A stretch of DNA of 9,632 nucleotides from Nitrospira sp. UBA2083 (GTDB lineage: Bacteria > Nitrospirota > Nitrospiria > Nitrospirales > Nitrospiraceae): contig DCZN01000103.1 of assembly GCA_002331625.1 (NCBI GenBank), forward strand, positions 1-9,632, in the 5' to 3' direction. Of the stretch, positions 1 to 6,579 are shown one piece after another. Every line of letters starts with the position of its first letter. The stretch's first letter is position 1. The notes below the pieces were generated by a model. That model was not told the origin of the DNA. It ran no database searches and saw nothing but the letters and a program-made list of their open reading frames with translations. A program made the position numbers and the translations under genes.

Positions 1-1700
1 CGGCACCCAACTTTGCCTATGAACTCTGTGTCAAGAAGATCGCCGACGAAGAGCTGGCCGGACTTGATCTCAGTTCGTGGCGACTGGCATTTAATGGTGC
101 GGAAGCGGTCTTGCCTGAGACACTGATGCGGTTTGGCAGGCGTTTCGCCCCGTACGGCTTCCACTCCGAGGCGCTCACGCCGGTCTACGGGCTGGCCGAG
201 TGCTCCGTGGGACTGGCCTTTCCACCATCCGGCCGTGGCCCCCTTGTCGATCGTGTCCAGCGAGAATTCTTCACGCATACCGGCTGCGCGGTCCCCGCCG
301 CTTCCGACGAAGTCTCTGCACTGTCTTTTGTCTCCTGCGGGAGGCCGTTGTCCGGCCACGAAGTGCGGATCGTGGATGCATCCGGACATGAGGTGGGTGA
401 GCGGCAAGAGGGCCGAGTGGAGTTCAGGGGCGCGTCGGCCACATGCGGCTATTTCAACAATCCCCAGGCCACGTCACAGCTGTTCAGGGAAGGATGGCTT
501 GATAGTGGAGACAGGGGATACCTCGCCGGCGGCGAAGTCTTTCTCACTGGGCGGGTCAAGAACATCATCATTCGGGGCGGGCGCAACATCTACCCCCACG
601 AAGTGGAGGAGGCGGTGAGCGAGATACCGGGGGTGAGAAAGGGCTGCGTGGTCGTCTTCGGCAGCCCTGATCCAGCGTCTGGCACTGAACGGCTAGTGGT
701 CCTTGCTGAAACACGAGAAGGTGGCCAGCATGAACGACAGCAGCTGCGCGAGGCGATCACCACCACAGTCATCGAGGTACTGGGCGAGCCTGCTGACCAA
801 GTGGTGCTTGTACCGCCCCGTACCATACTCAAGACTTCCAGCGGCAAGTTGCGCCGGGCCGCAACGCGAACACTGTTCGAGTCGGGATTGGCCGGCGAGC
901 ACAGGCGTGCCGGGTGGTGGCAGGTCGCCAGTCTCGCCGCTAGTGCAGTGATTCCCCAGTTGCAACGGTGGGCGACAAGGGCAGCGGATTGGGGGTTTGC
1001 GGCCTGGGCCTTGTTGGTCTTCTGCCTGGTGGTGCCAGTGGTCTGGCTCATCACAAGTGTCACCCCGCGCCCTTCCTGGGCCTGGGCCGTCAGCCGAGTT
1101 GGTGCACGGCTGTTACTGTGGTTGACCGGAACGCCATTCACCGTGAGCGGACTGGAGCAGGTGCCGCACGGTAAGCCCTGTGTGCTGGTGGCCAATCACG
1201 CCAGCTACCTTGATGGCATGGTCCTGGTGGCAGCGCTGCCGGAACCGCTTGGCTTCGTCGCCAAGCGCGAATTACTGGAGCAATTCATTCCGCGCGTCTA
1301 TCTCCAGCGCTTGGGCACGGAGTTCGTTGAACGCTTCGCCGCCCACGAGAGTGTGCAGGATGCTCGGAGGCTGGAGGTTGCGCTGCGAACCGGACGTGCG
1401 TTGGCGTTCTTCCCCGAAGGCACGTTTACCCGTGTGCCCGGGTTGATGCCATTCAGGATGGGGGCCTTTATTGTGGCAGCCAACACGGGCGTCCCGGTTG
1501 TGCCTGTGGCGATCCGCGGGACCCGCTCCATTCTGCGTGACGGCCAATGGTGGCCCCGGCGCGGCGCGATCACCATCACGTTCGGCGCTCCCTTGTTGCC
1601 TGTTGCAGACGGGCTCGGCGCCTTTGCAGCAGCGGTGGTACTGCGCGATGCAGCCCGCGCCTATATTTTGCGCCACTGTGGCGAGCCGGATAGCCAATGA
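1..1700 (+). CDS. Acyl-AMP ligase fused to PlsC-type acyltransferase (5' partial)
   Basis: The reading frame is open from the window edge (first whole codon at 3) to the TGA at 1698-1700, so the true start is upstream. The N-terminal half is the C-terminal part of an AMP-binding fatty acyl ligase: YGLAE near 186, LDSGDRGY near 501, GRVKNIIIRGGRNIYP near 549 and the adenylation lysine in SSGKLRR (Lys at 846-848). A hydrophobic segment (about 987-1065) links it to a PlsC/LPLAT domain with NHASYLD (HX4D, His at 1197-1199), FVAKREL, FPEGTFTR and VPVVPVAIRG. All motifs look intact. By family knowledge the first part activates a fatty acid as acyl-adenylate and the second transfers an acyl chain to a lysophospholipid or similar acceptor at the inner membrane. 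The order is ligase then acyltransferase, the reverse of E. coli Aas. The exact acyl donor and acceptor are unknown. Confidence 0.93.
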   Translation, partial: APNFAYELCVKKIADEELAGLDLSSWRLAFNGAEAVLPETLMRFGRRFAPYGFHSEALTPVYGLAECSVGLAFPPSGRGPLVDRVQREFFTHTGCAVPAASDEVSALSFVSCGRPLSGHEVRIVDASGHEVGERQEGRVEFRGASATCGYFNNPQATSQLFREGWLDSGDRGYLAGGEVFLTGRVKNIIIRGGRNIYPHEVEEAVSEIPGVRKGCVVVFGSPDPASGTERLVVLAETREGGQHERQQLREAITTTVIEVLGEPADQVVLVPPRTILKTSSGKLRRAATRTLFESGLAGEHRRAGWWQVASLAASAVIPQLQRWATRAADWGFAAWALLVFCLVVPVVWLITSVTPRPSWAWAVSRVGARLLLWLTGTPFTVSGLEQVPHGKPCVLVANHASYLDGMVLVAALPEPLGFVAKRELLEQFIPRVYLQRLGTEFVERFAAHESVQDARRLEVALRTGRALAFFPEGTFTRVPGLMPFRMGAFIVAANTGVPVVPVAIRGTRSILRDGQWWPRRGAITITFGAPLLPVADGLGAFAAAVVLRDAARAYILRHCGEPDSQ

Positions 1701-1729
1701 CAACCGCATTAGTTATTCCTCTCGGTGCC

Positions 1730-1946
1730 TTAGCCCGCATTATTCATGAGCGCTTCTACTGCAACCGCCGATACGTTGCTGCGACTAGCCTGGCCACGGT
1801 TATCTCGTGGCCAGGCGGGCAGGCTCGCCCTTCGCGACCTCGCCATACTGTTTCAAGTATGCGTCGGTCTCTCAAGGCTCCGCGTGCCCGTCTCGCCTGG
1901 CGTCTTGGCGGTTTCGTCGCGAAACGTCATGAATAATGCGGGTTAG
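1730..1946. mobile_element. MITE-like element with 16-bp perfect TIRs and TTAG duplication
   Basis: Perfect terminal inverted repeats cccgcattattcatga (1734-1749) and tcatgaataatgcggg (1927-1942) bound 209 bp. Directly repeated TTAG lies immediately outside both ends (1730-1733 and 1943-1946), as expected for a 4-bp target duplication. The interior encodes no transposase and is rich in hairpins: tggccacg/cgtggcca (1791-1798 with 1806-1813), catact/agtatg (1844-1849 with 1856-1861) and aaccgcc/ggcggtt (1763-1769 with 1907-1913). It is therefore non-autonomous and needs a transposase supplied elsewhere. A TTAG target fits the YTAR preference known for the IS5 group; IS1380-type elements also make 4-5 bp duplications. 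I cannot assign the family. The folded interior may act as a transcription barrier behind the acyltransferase gene (inference). Confidence 0.8.
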
Positions 1947-2407
1947 CAGTGGGTTGCGAAGGTCGTGGTGCCCGCGCGTTCGCCCTCAGACTATACGTTT
2001 CGGCCCGCCGCTTTGGCCTTCGGAGCGAGAATGGCAAGGAACGGGAACGCGGCCGCATGAACGCATCACCGATGCGTTCCACAGAAAAGGCACTGCAATA
2101 ACTCACTACTCAGGCCTGATACCATGGCCCACGGTACCTTCTTTCCTTCGTTTGTCCAAATGAATGGACGATCGTGAGGATATTTCCCCCGTTTCTTTGA
2201 TCCGTTTATCGCAATCAGTGATGAACCCGAACAGTTCTGAAGAGTTACGGACGGTCTCCTTGCGGCGGTTCAAGCACAATAGTTGCTCTGTCTCTAAAGC
2301 GAAGTTCACGATCGCGTGAAGGACGTGTGGGAAGGGCATTATGGTTCGATACGTAATGGGGCAATACGTAGAGAGGCAGTGCGCCCTTCTTTGAAGAGGA
2401 ATGCGTG
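1947..2407. other. Intergenic stretch without a convincing gene
   Basis: After the element I find no gene I can defend up to the motif at 2408. The segment holds the end of the possible interrupted ORF (to 2101), a perfect 9-bp hairpin at 2059-2079, and two copies of the palindrome TACGTA at 2350-2355 and 2365-2370. A minus-strand open frame at 2106-2417 has no recognisable domain and no clear ribosome binding site, so I do not call it. Confidence 0.5.
2059..2079. repeat. Perfect 9-bp hairpin
   Basis: gaacgcatc (2059-2067) and gatgcgttc (2071-2079) are exact inverse complements around a 3-nt loop. No T-run follows on either strand, so it is not a standard rho-independent terminator. It could be a protein binding site or a relic of a mobile element. 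Confidence 0.6.
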
Positions 2408-2434
2408 AATAAGTCAAGACACATGCCTGACCCC
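2408..2434 (-). repeat. RAYT-linked motif copy 1 (reverse orientation)
   Basis: Reads aataagtcaag then acacatgcctgacccc. It matches, in inverse orientation, the motif found just upstream of RAYT fragments at 7926 and 9440 (core GCGTATTGAC, then ATT), with two changes in the core. It lies 65 bp upstream of the RTX start codon. No RAYT remnant is visible to its left. Confidence 0.55.
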
Positions 2435-2488
2435 CTATTAATCGCCTACATTGTGCTGCATTGCAGCGTCAGGCAGGAATCAGTATTC

Positions 2489-2494
2489 GGGAGG
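2489..2494 (+). promoter_or_regulatory. Ribosome binding site of the RTX gene
   Basis: GGGAGG stands 5 nt before the ATG at 2500. This decides the start in favour of 2500 rather than the in-frame TTG at 2461, which has no comparable site. Confidence 0.8.
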
Positions 2495-2499
2495 TCATC

Positions 2500-4053
2500 A
2501 TGGCTAAGATTATCGGCACGAACAACGGTGAAACATTATACGGAACCGCGGCGGATGATTTGATTCTAGGAGTGGCGGGGAATGACTCGCTCTATGGTCA
2601 GGAAGGCAACGATCAGTTGGATGGCGGGAAGGGCGATGACTTTCTGGATGGGGGTAGTGGCAATGACAAACTGACAGGAGCCGACGGTAACGACACGATT
2701 TACGGTGGGGGTGGCAAGGATCAACTGGATGGCGGGGCGGGCACTGACCTGCTCGGTCTAGATTTGAGTGGCGAAGGGGCAAGCCTTGTGTTTGACGGCA
2801 CCAGTCGTATCCACCTATCTCTCAAGAATGGGACGAGCGCCAAGAATGGGGAGCAGTTTGACGTCAGCGGAACGAATTTTAGCGATAGGCTCGTTGGGGC
2901 AAACTTGGATGATCGATTCTTCGGCAATGGTGGCGATGACTCCCTGGTGGGGGGAGCGGGTAATGATCAGCTGGACGGAGGTTCCGGCAACGACACCCTC
3001 ACCGGAGGAGCAGGTCATGACACTCTTTACGGGGGGGATGGCAACGACCTCATCGATGGCGGAGGGGGTGCCGACAGCATCCATGCTGGCGATGGCAACG
3101 ATACGGTGCTCTACGATGCTGAGGACGCTTTTGTCGATGGTGGGGTTGGCAACGATACTCTCGATGCCTCGGGATCCGGAGCAGGGGTCACCATCGACTT
3201 GGTCAACGGTACTTACTCTGCCTTCGAAACCATCATCGGTAGTGCCCACGACGATAACCTCATAGGCGACGCCAGTGCCAACATCTTTAATGGCGGTGCC
3301 GGGAACGACATCCTGAAAGGCAACGGTGACAGTGACACGTTTGTGTTGTCCGATGGGAATGACACGATTCAGGACTTTGAAGGTGCAGACTCGACTACGA
3401 GCGTCTTGCTTGATTTTGAGATTGCTGAGGGGTCTTCTTACACGCCGCTTTATGACTACAAAGGATTGACCTGGTATAACCCAGCCTTTCCCGGAGTTGA
3501 ATCGTGGGCATCCGATGCTACCCTTTATGGAACTGGGACGGGGGAGCCAATAGTTCTCACCTCTGGTAAGTGCATCGGGGAAGGGTCATATCTTAGTCGG
3601 TTCTCCGATGGCAACCAAGATTTTGATTTTGCGAGCGGGAATTTTGCTAGCTACTACACTTCGTTTGATTCACAGGCCACAGTTAACGCTTATGACGACG
3701 GTGCACTAGTTGGTTCAGCCGTTATGGGGCTGATCGGCGGCAGCAAAGCAATTGTGGATTTTGCAGCTCAAACCGCAAGCGGAGTGAATTCCGCCAACTT
3801 CAGTGGCAGATTCGAAAGCGTCGACACCATCGAGTTCGTACCGACATATGGTCCTCTCCCCATGGACGACCTGGTGCTGAATTACGCCTCGGGAGACGAC
3901 AAGATCGAGGTACCCGACGGATTCGACGTTGCGGGTTTTATCGGATCGGCGATATCAGACGGAAATGGCGGCACGGTCCTGACTCACGACCAGGGCTCAC
4001 TGCATCTTATCGGAATCGCCCCGGGGACCGTGAGTGCAGACTGGTTTGTATAG
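2500..4053 (+). CDS. RTX-type calcium-binding protein, probably type I secreted
   Basis: The 517-aa product starts MAKIIGTNNGETLYG and has no Sec signal peptide. Glycine/aspartate nonapeptides of the GGxGxDxLx type form blocks at about residues 9-83, 126-206 and 247-290; in this family they fold into calcium-binding parallel beta rolls outside the cell. Residues about 305-462 are different: the pattern YKGLTWYN ... FDFASGNFA ... FSGRFESVDTIEF ... PMDDLVLNY resembles the beta-sandwich domain common in PEP-CTERM proteins. The last 55 residues, ending GSLHLIGIAPGTVSADWFV, look like the non-cleaved C-terminal signal of type I substrates. No catalytic domain is visible, so an adhesive, S-layer-like or matrix role is possible but inferred. 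No type I exporter gene lies in the window. It appears monocistronic, with its own RBS and terminator. Confidence 0.88.
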   Translation: MAKIIGTNNGETLYGTAADDLILGVAGNDSLYGQEGNDQLDGGKGDDFLDGGSGNDKLTGADGNDTIYGGGGKDQLDGGAGTDLLGLDLSGEGASLVFDGTSRIHLSLKNGTSAKNGEQFDVSGTNFSDRLVGANLDDRFFGNGGDDSLVGGAGNDQLDGGSGNDTLTGGAGHDTLYGGDGNDLIDGGGGADSIHAGDGNDTVLYDAEDAFVDGGVGNDTLDASGSGAGVTIDLVNGTYSAFETIIGSAHDDNLIGDASANIFNGGAGNDILKGNGDSDTFVLSDGNDTIQDFEGADSTTSVLLDFEIAEGSSYTPLYDYKGLTWYNPAFPGVESWASDATLYGTGTGEPIVLTSGKCIGEGSYLSRFSDGNQDFDFASGNFASYYTSFDSQATVNAYDDGALVGSAVMGLIGGSKAIVDFAAQTASGVNSANFSGRFESVDTIEFVPTYGPLPMDDLVLNYASGDDKIEVPDGFDVAGFIGSAISDGNGGTVLTHDQGSLHLIGIAPGTVSADWFV

Positions 4054-4135
4054 CTGCACGAACGGCACGGAGACCGGCAGGTCAAAACGACGACTGCTGC
4101 GACTGAAGCCTTGAGTGTGACTAAATATAGGCACC

Positions 4136-4177
4136 GCGCCTCTGTGGTTCCTGGGTCAGGGGGCGCTTTTCTTTTTT
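4136..4177 (+). terminator. Rho-independent terminator of the RTX gene
   Basis: gcgcctct (4136-4143) pairs with gggggcgc (4159-4166), six Watson-Crick and two G-T pairs, around a 15-nt loop. It is followed directly by ttttcttttttg. The site lies about 80 bp after the RTX stop, on the same strand. Confidence 0.75.
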
Positions 4178-4456
4178 GCTTGGGGATATTGGGGTCACCT
4201 ACGAAAACGGCTGTCAAGGGGCGCGCCTGACGGTCTGCGATCCGGTCCTCTGAACGTCTCTGTGGACGACAAGTCAGTCACCTAAGCAGGCTCACGGCCC
4301 AGGATGAAATGGGACACCGGTCGCGCAATCAGGTTTCGGATCTGGCTCACCGCGTGCGGTCAGCCGATCATGATCCCAGGGCGCTGACCGGTGCTGCCCT
4401 TCGCCATCGGTCGAAAGGCTTCCTGCTTCGTCAACATCGCGTAGATCGTCTTCAAC
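4178..4456. other. Gene-free segment, possible insertion-sequence relic
   Basis: Nothing intact is visible between the terminator and the first RAYT fragment. The only coding trace is a short minus-strand frame next to the RAYT start, listed separately as a possible transposase tail. An open frame on the plus strand from 4309 runs into the RAYT remnant in the wrong frame and is not a gene. Confidence 0.45.
4360..4455 (-). pseudogene. Possible transposase C-terminal remnant (IS110-like?)
   Basis: On the minus strand a frame ending at TGA (4360-4362) reads LKTIYAMLTKQEAFRPMAKG and a short tail. The pattern hydrophobic-YAML-KQEAFRP recalls the extreme C-terminus of IS110/IS116 transposases, but only about 30 codons remain and the likeness is from memory. 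The frame abuts the RAYT start on the opposite strand, which would fit insertion of the RAYT unit next to or into an older element. Confidence 0.25.
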
Positions 4457-4631
4457 ATGGCCCGCGAACCACGTCTTCCCATTCCCAGGGGGCTATCGTG
4501 TCCTCACTCGCGGGAATCGCCGCACCACGATCTTTCATGACGACGCGGATTGCCGCGCTTATCTGGAGCACCTGGAGCGCTATCGCCAACGCGATGGTGT
4601 GACGCTGCAGGCCTACGTTCTCATGCGCAAC
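4457..4631 (+). pseudogene. RAYT (IS200-like Y1 transposase) 5' fragment 1, frameshifted
   Basis: From ATG 4457 the DNA follows the start of the fragment at 7977. After about 12 codons a net 2-nt deletion relative to that copy breaks the frame. Past it one reads RGNRRTTIFHDDADCRAYLE and ERYRQRDGVTLQAYVLMRN, the N-terminal part of a Y1/IS200-like REP-associated tyrosine transposase. Homology stops at 4631, just before the position where intact relatives carry the HxH metal-binding pair (usual context LMPNHVH), so the catalytic core and the tyrosine are absent. The sequence then passes straight into a motif copy. Confidence 0.8.
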
Positions 4632-4633
4632 AA

Positions 4634-4657
4634 AACTCAATACTCATGCTCGACCCC
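4634..4657 (-). repeat. RAYT-linked motif copy 2 (reverse orientation)
   Basis: Reads aactcaatactcatgctcgac then ccc. Compared with the copy at 6021 (ggtcaatacgcatgcctgac) it is slightly degraded but in the same orientation. It begins 3 nt after the break in RAYT fragment 1 and lies 57 bp from the 3' end of the minus-strand lipoprotein gene. Confidence 0.55.
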
Positions 4658-4713
4658 ATCACTTCGCCATAGGTGATCCCATCTCTAAAGTTCAGGAATG
4701 TAGGGTAGTCCGA

Positions 4714-5091
4714 TTATGATTGCCCTGAGCTGATGTCGGCTAAAGCCGCAGCTGCGGCTGCAGCCGCAATGACTAGAAGCAAGCCCACCAGCCCCAGAAC
4801 TATCCCTCCTGTCAAGCCGGCAGTCTTCAGCACACTTACTTCCTCCTTCTCCAATTTAGCCACATCACTGAAGCGTATGACTTGTTGATTGTCTCCGGTC
4901 ATACCCTCCGAAGTGACAGAGACAACTTTGAACTCTACATCTCGACCATCTTTTGTCACGATTTTGACTCTATTGCCTTCATGTATATCACTTGTGATAG
5001 TGTCAGAAATCTGCACGACTCTAAGAGAGGTACAAGATGACACGAGTAAACACATGATAAGGACTGCAGACGTCAGCGCTTGCCCACGCAT
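4714..5091 (-). CDS. Small lipoprotein with SH3-like segment and C-terminal membrane helix
   Basis: Start ATG at 5091 gives 125 aa beginning MRGQALTSAVLIMCLLVSSC, a lipoprotein signal with lipobox LVSSC (Cys20). Thr at +2 would favour the outer membrane. A TTG at 5121 is an alternative start but would put charged residues in front of the signal. Residues about 30-80 (IHEGNRVKIVTKDGRDVEF, then VVSVTSEG) form a short beta-rich segment like an SH3 or Sm-type barrel. A hydrophobic stretch rich in glycine, leucine and alanine follows (GLTGGIVLGLVGLLLV, then nine consecutive alanines with one break), partly Gly-zipper-like. A second hydrophobic helix is unusual for a lipoprotein. It stands alone, on the strand opposite to the other genes. 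I do not recognise the family and infer only an envelope location. Confidence 0.75.
   Translation of the reverse strand: MRGQALTSAVLIMCLLVSSCTSLRVVQISDTITSDIHEGNRVKIVTKDGRDVEFKVVSVTSEGMTGDNQQVIRFSDVAKLEKEEVSVLKTAGLTGGIVLGLVGLLLVIAAAAAAAALADISSGQS
4740..4772. repeat. Alanine-codon microrepeat
   Basis: Tandem GCN triplets (gccgcagctgcggctgcagccgc on the plus strand, read here as pieces of gcc/gct units) encode the poly-alanine run near the C-terminus of the minus-strand lipoprotein. Mixed synonymous codons argue against recent slippage. Confidence 0.5.
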
Positions 5092-5347
5092 GATACTCAC
5101 CCTACGTCTTTCATCATCCAAATTGGGGTCAGGCTGAGAACTCCCCGTTCTCTTGTCTCAGCGAATCGAAGAAACCAAGAACCATTTCGCCTCCGAGGCA
5201 AAACAAAGAAGCAGCTCCCCGCCACCTCAGCGATCCTCACTCGCTTTCCTCATGCGCTTGGTGGCCTGAGGCGTTGCTCTAGCCACCTGCGAATCTTGTT
5301 CCAGAGATCTGCCGCTTCCGGATGGGATGTGTCACCGCTCGGTCACC
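5092..5347. other. Intergenic, upstream of lipoprotein gene and repeat A
   Basis: This holds the upstream region of the minus-strand lipoprotein gene. A weak match to the first 10 bases of the RAYT-linked motif (ggggtcaggc, 5125-5134) could be the lost left end of unit A. I see no convincing gene, promoter or terminator; the plus-strand frame at 5080-5361 has no recognisable content. Confidence 0.35.
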
Positions 5348-6046
5348 GTAAGCTTCCTTGAATAGTACACAGCTCAAAGGAGAACCTTCTGGCAGTGGTC
5401 TTGATCGCGTGATCACACCTTCTCCTCGATAGCGATCTCGTTGTGAGACTGCAATCTGTGTTGTCCCTTTCTGCCTCAAGTCTGTCCATCCAGCTGGCCG
5501 ATTTCGCCGCATGCAATCCGGTGCATTCAGTAGGCGCGATGTCTCAATGTGGAACACCGTTGTGATGAACAGCATCATAAAACGGGACCGTTCTGCTCTG
5601 TGGCAACATGTCTTGCCCTACATCGCTTTATACCGGCTTTCTTTCAGTGGTTTGTCGACGACGAGGTGAATAGGAATGTGTCTAATTCCACAGAGATGGC
5701 TATCAACCGGCGAGCCGAGATGAGCGTCGGCAGAACCCGAGATGGGTCGTGTTCCCTCCCGGGATCGGGTATGACCTTTGCCATCATAACCATGCAAGAG
5801 GTTGAAATGCGGATTAGTCCAAAGTCGCAGCAACGACTTGCCAGCATGTGCCATAGGTGCGCAACGGGAAGGTGCAAAGGAGTAGCAAGGCATGAGCAGA
5901 AGCTCTTCATCCCTATAGGCAATGGATCATGGGGATGATCGGGGCGTGGTGGCGCGGAGAAGACTTAACGATAGAATGGAAGCTTCGATCGGAACAGGCA
6001 TGAGCGAATCGGGTGCGTATTAGGTCAATACGCATGCCTGACTCTA
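5348..6046. repeat. ~700-bp dispersed repeat, copy A
   Basis: Aligns along its whole length with 8168-8866 in direct orientation, roughly 80% identical by eye and more in the middle (5640-5825 against 8453-8638, no gaps). It ends in a motif copy at 6021-6042. A plus-strand frame at 5549-5938 (129 codons) shares with copy B the stretch AFFQW(F/L)VDD, then MAINRRAEMSV, TRDGSC and GSGMTFAI. Copy B ends this frame earlier. I recognise no protein family, and opposite-strand frames are also open, so I do not call a gene. A hairpin gatcat-gggg-atgatc (5925-5940) is kept in both copies. Unlike copy B, no RAYT fragment directly precedes it. Confidence 0.8.
6021..6042 (-). repeat. RAYT-linked motif copy 3 (reverse orientation)
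   Basis: Reads taggtcaatacgcatgcctg then ac, the best preserved reverse copy. With the bases just before it, it forms a hairpin: tgcgtat (6014-6020) pairs with atacgca (6028-6034). It closes repeat A and stands 90 bp upstream of the secreted-protein gene. Confidence 0.7.
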
Positions 6047-6132
6047 TATTTTCTTGACGCGCCCAGGCGAGGCCAATGTCGCGCATGTTCAATTGCACCC
6101 AATGGTTTCTCGACAATAACCGATACCCTCAG

Positions 6133-6468
6133 ATGAATTCACACATGTGGCGAGCCCTCACAAGCATCGTATTATTTATTGCAGTTTGGCATGGGACCGT
6201 ATGGGCGGAAACCTGTCCTAGTTACTCGCGAGGAAGAGTAATCGAGAAGATAGAACAACCTCCTAGGTTAAGCCTTAGGTTATATGCTTCAACGGACGCT
6301 TGTACTGCGCCGGTCGAATTGTCAGTTGCAAAAAAGGCTACTTGGCAGGAGGTGAGCCGTAATAGTGAAGTCGAGGCGCATGTGAACGAGAAGGGTGTCA
6401 TCGATGCTCTGCAGATACGTGAGTTTTCTCCTGCACCTCGTCAACCCACGCAGATCCAAGTGCGATAG
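6133..6468 (+). CDS. Small secreted protein of unknown function
   Basis: From ATG 6133 the product is 111 aa. MNSHMWRALTSIVLFIAVWH and GTVWA form a Sec signal with cleavage expected after VWA, leaving a mature chain of about 85 residues starting ETCPSY. An upstream in-frame ATG at 6076 would add 19 residues before the signal, which is atypical; ATG 6145 is also possible. No start has a strong RBS, so the exact N-terminus is uncertain. The mature part has two cysteines (CPSY and DAC), a possible disulfide pair, and the segment KATWQEVSRNSEVEAHVNEK. I recognise no family. It is followed 111 bp later, same strand, by the patatin-like gene, so the two may be co-transcribed (no terminator seen between). 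Lower GC than the first gene suggests foreign origin. Confidence 0.65.
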   Translation: MNSHMWRALTSIVLFIAVWHGTVWAETCPSYSRGRVIEKIEQPPRLSLRLYASTDACTAPVELSVAKKATWQEVSRNSEVEAHVNEKGVIDALQIREFSPAPRQPTQIQVR

Positions 6469-6566
6469 CGAAAATATTTGACGATTACCCGGAATGCAAG
6501 AGATCGAAAAGGCAAATAACGGGGAGGACAAGCAGGCCTGATTATTCTCAAATATCAATATTCAAC

Positions 6567-6571
6567 GGAGG
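6567..6571 (+). promoter_or_regulatory. Ribosome binding site fixing the TTG start of the patatin gene
   Basis: GGAGG (in acggaggt) lies 8 nt before TTG 6580. No in-frame ATG exists before residue 57, within the oxyanion motif, so TTG is the only start that gives the full signal peptide and domain. Confidence 0.8.
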
Positions 6572-6579
6572 TTTAGTCA

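Larger units (their letters stand above)
1697..2101 (+). pseudogene. Possible 63-codon ORF interrupted by a MITE-like insertion
   Basis: An ATG at 1697 overlaps the acyltransferase stop as ATGA, the usual arrangement for translational coupling. The frame starts MTTALVIPLGAL and now runs into the element at 1734-1942, where it stops (TAA at 1934-1936). Joining the two sides at a single TTAG (1730-1733 or 1943-1946) restores one open frame ending at TAA 2099-2101, 63 codons in all, because the insertion plus one duplication is 213 bp, a multiple of three. I recognise no domain in the reconstructed product, which is arginine-rich after the junction. In GC-rich DNA an open frame of this length can arise by chance, so the gene itself is doubtful; the insertion is not. 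Confidence 0.3.

Noticed and set aside
590..1195. Minus-strand 201-codon frame inside the acyltransferase gene
   Set aside because: It is antisense to the strongly conserved ligase and PlsC motifs and has no recognisable content.
2350..2370. Two TACGTA palindromes 15 bp apart, and gctgcattgcagc at 2455-2467, upstream of the RTX gene
   Set aside because: They could be operators, but such short palindromes are expected by chance and no promoter is clear next to them.
2106..2417. Minus-strand open frame of 103 codons before the RTX gene
   Set aside because: No domain, no convincing ribosome binding site, and it overlaps a motif copy; chance frame more likely.
2550..3120. Short-period DNA repeats that could suggest a CRISPR array
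   Set aside because: Period and content match coding for RTX nonapeptides; no constant repeat with unique spacers.
2768..3265. Long alternative frames on both strands inside the RTX gene (also 2815-3249 minus)
   Set aside because: They arise from the repetitive glycine/aspartate codons; products are low-complexity and lack start signals.
5125..5134. ggggtcaggc as a seventh, forward motif copy that would mark the left end of unit A
   Set aside because: Only 10 bases match and the GCGTATTGAC core is missing, so it is not counted.
5549..5938. Plus-strand 129-codon frame in repeat A and its partner at 8368-8643 as genes
   Set aside because: Similarity in this frame is real, but the opposite strand is also open, the ends differ and no RBS or family is recognisable; treated as a finding only.
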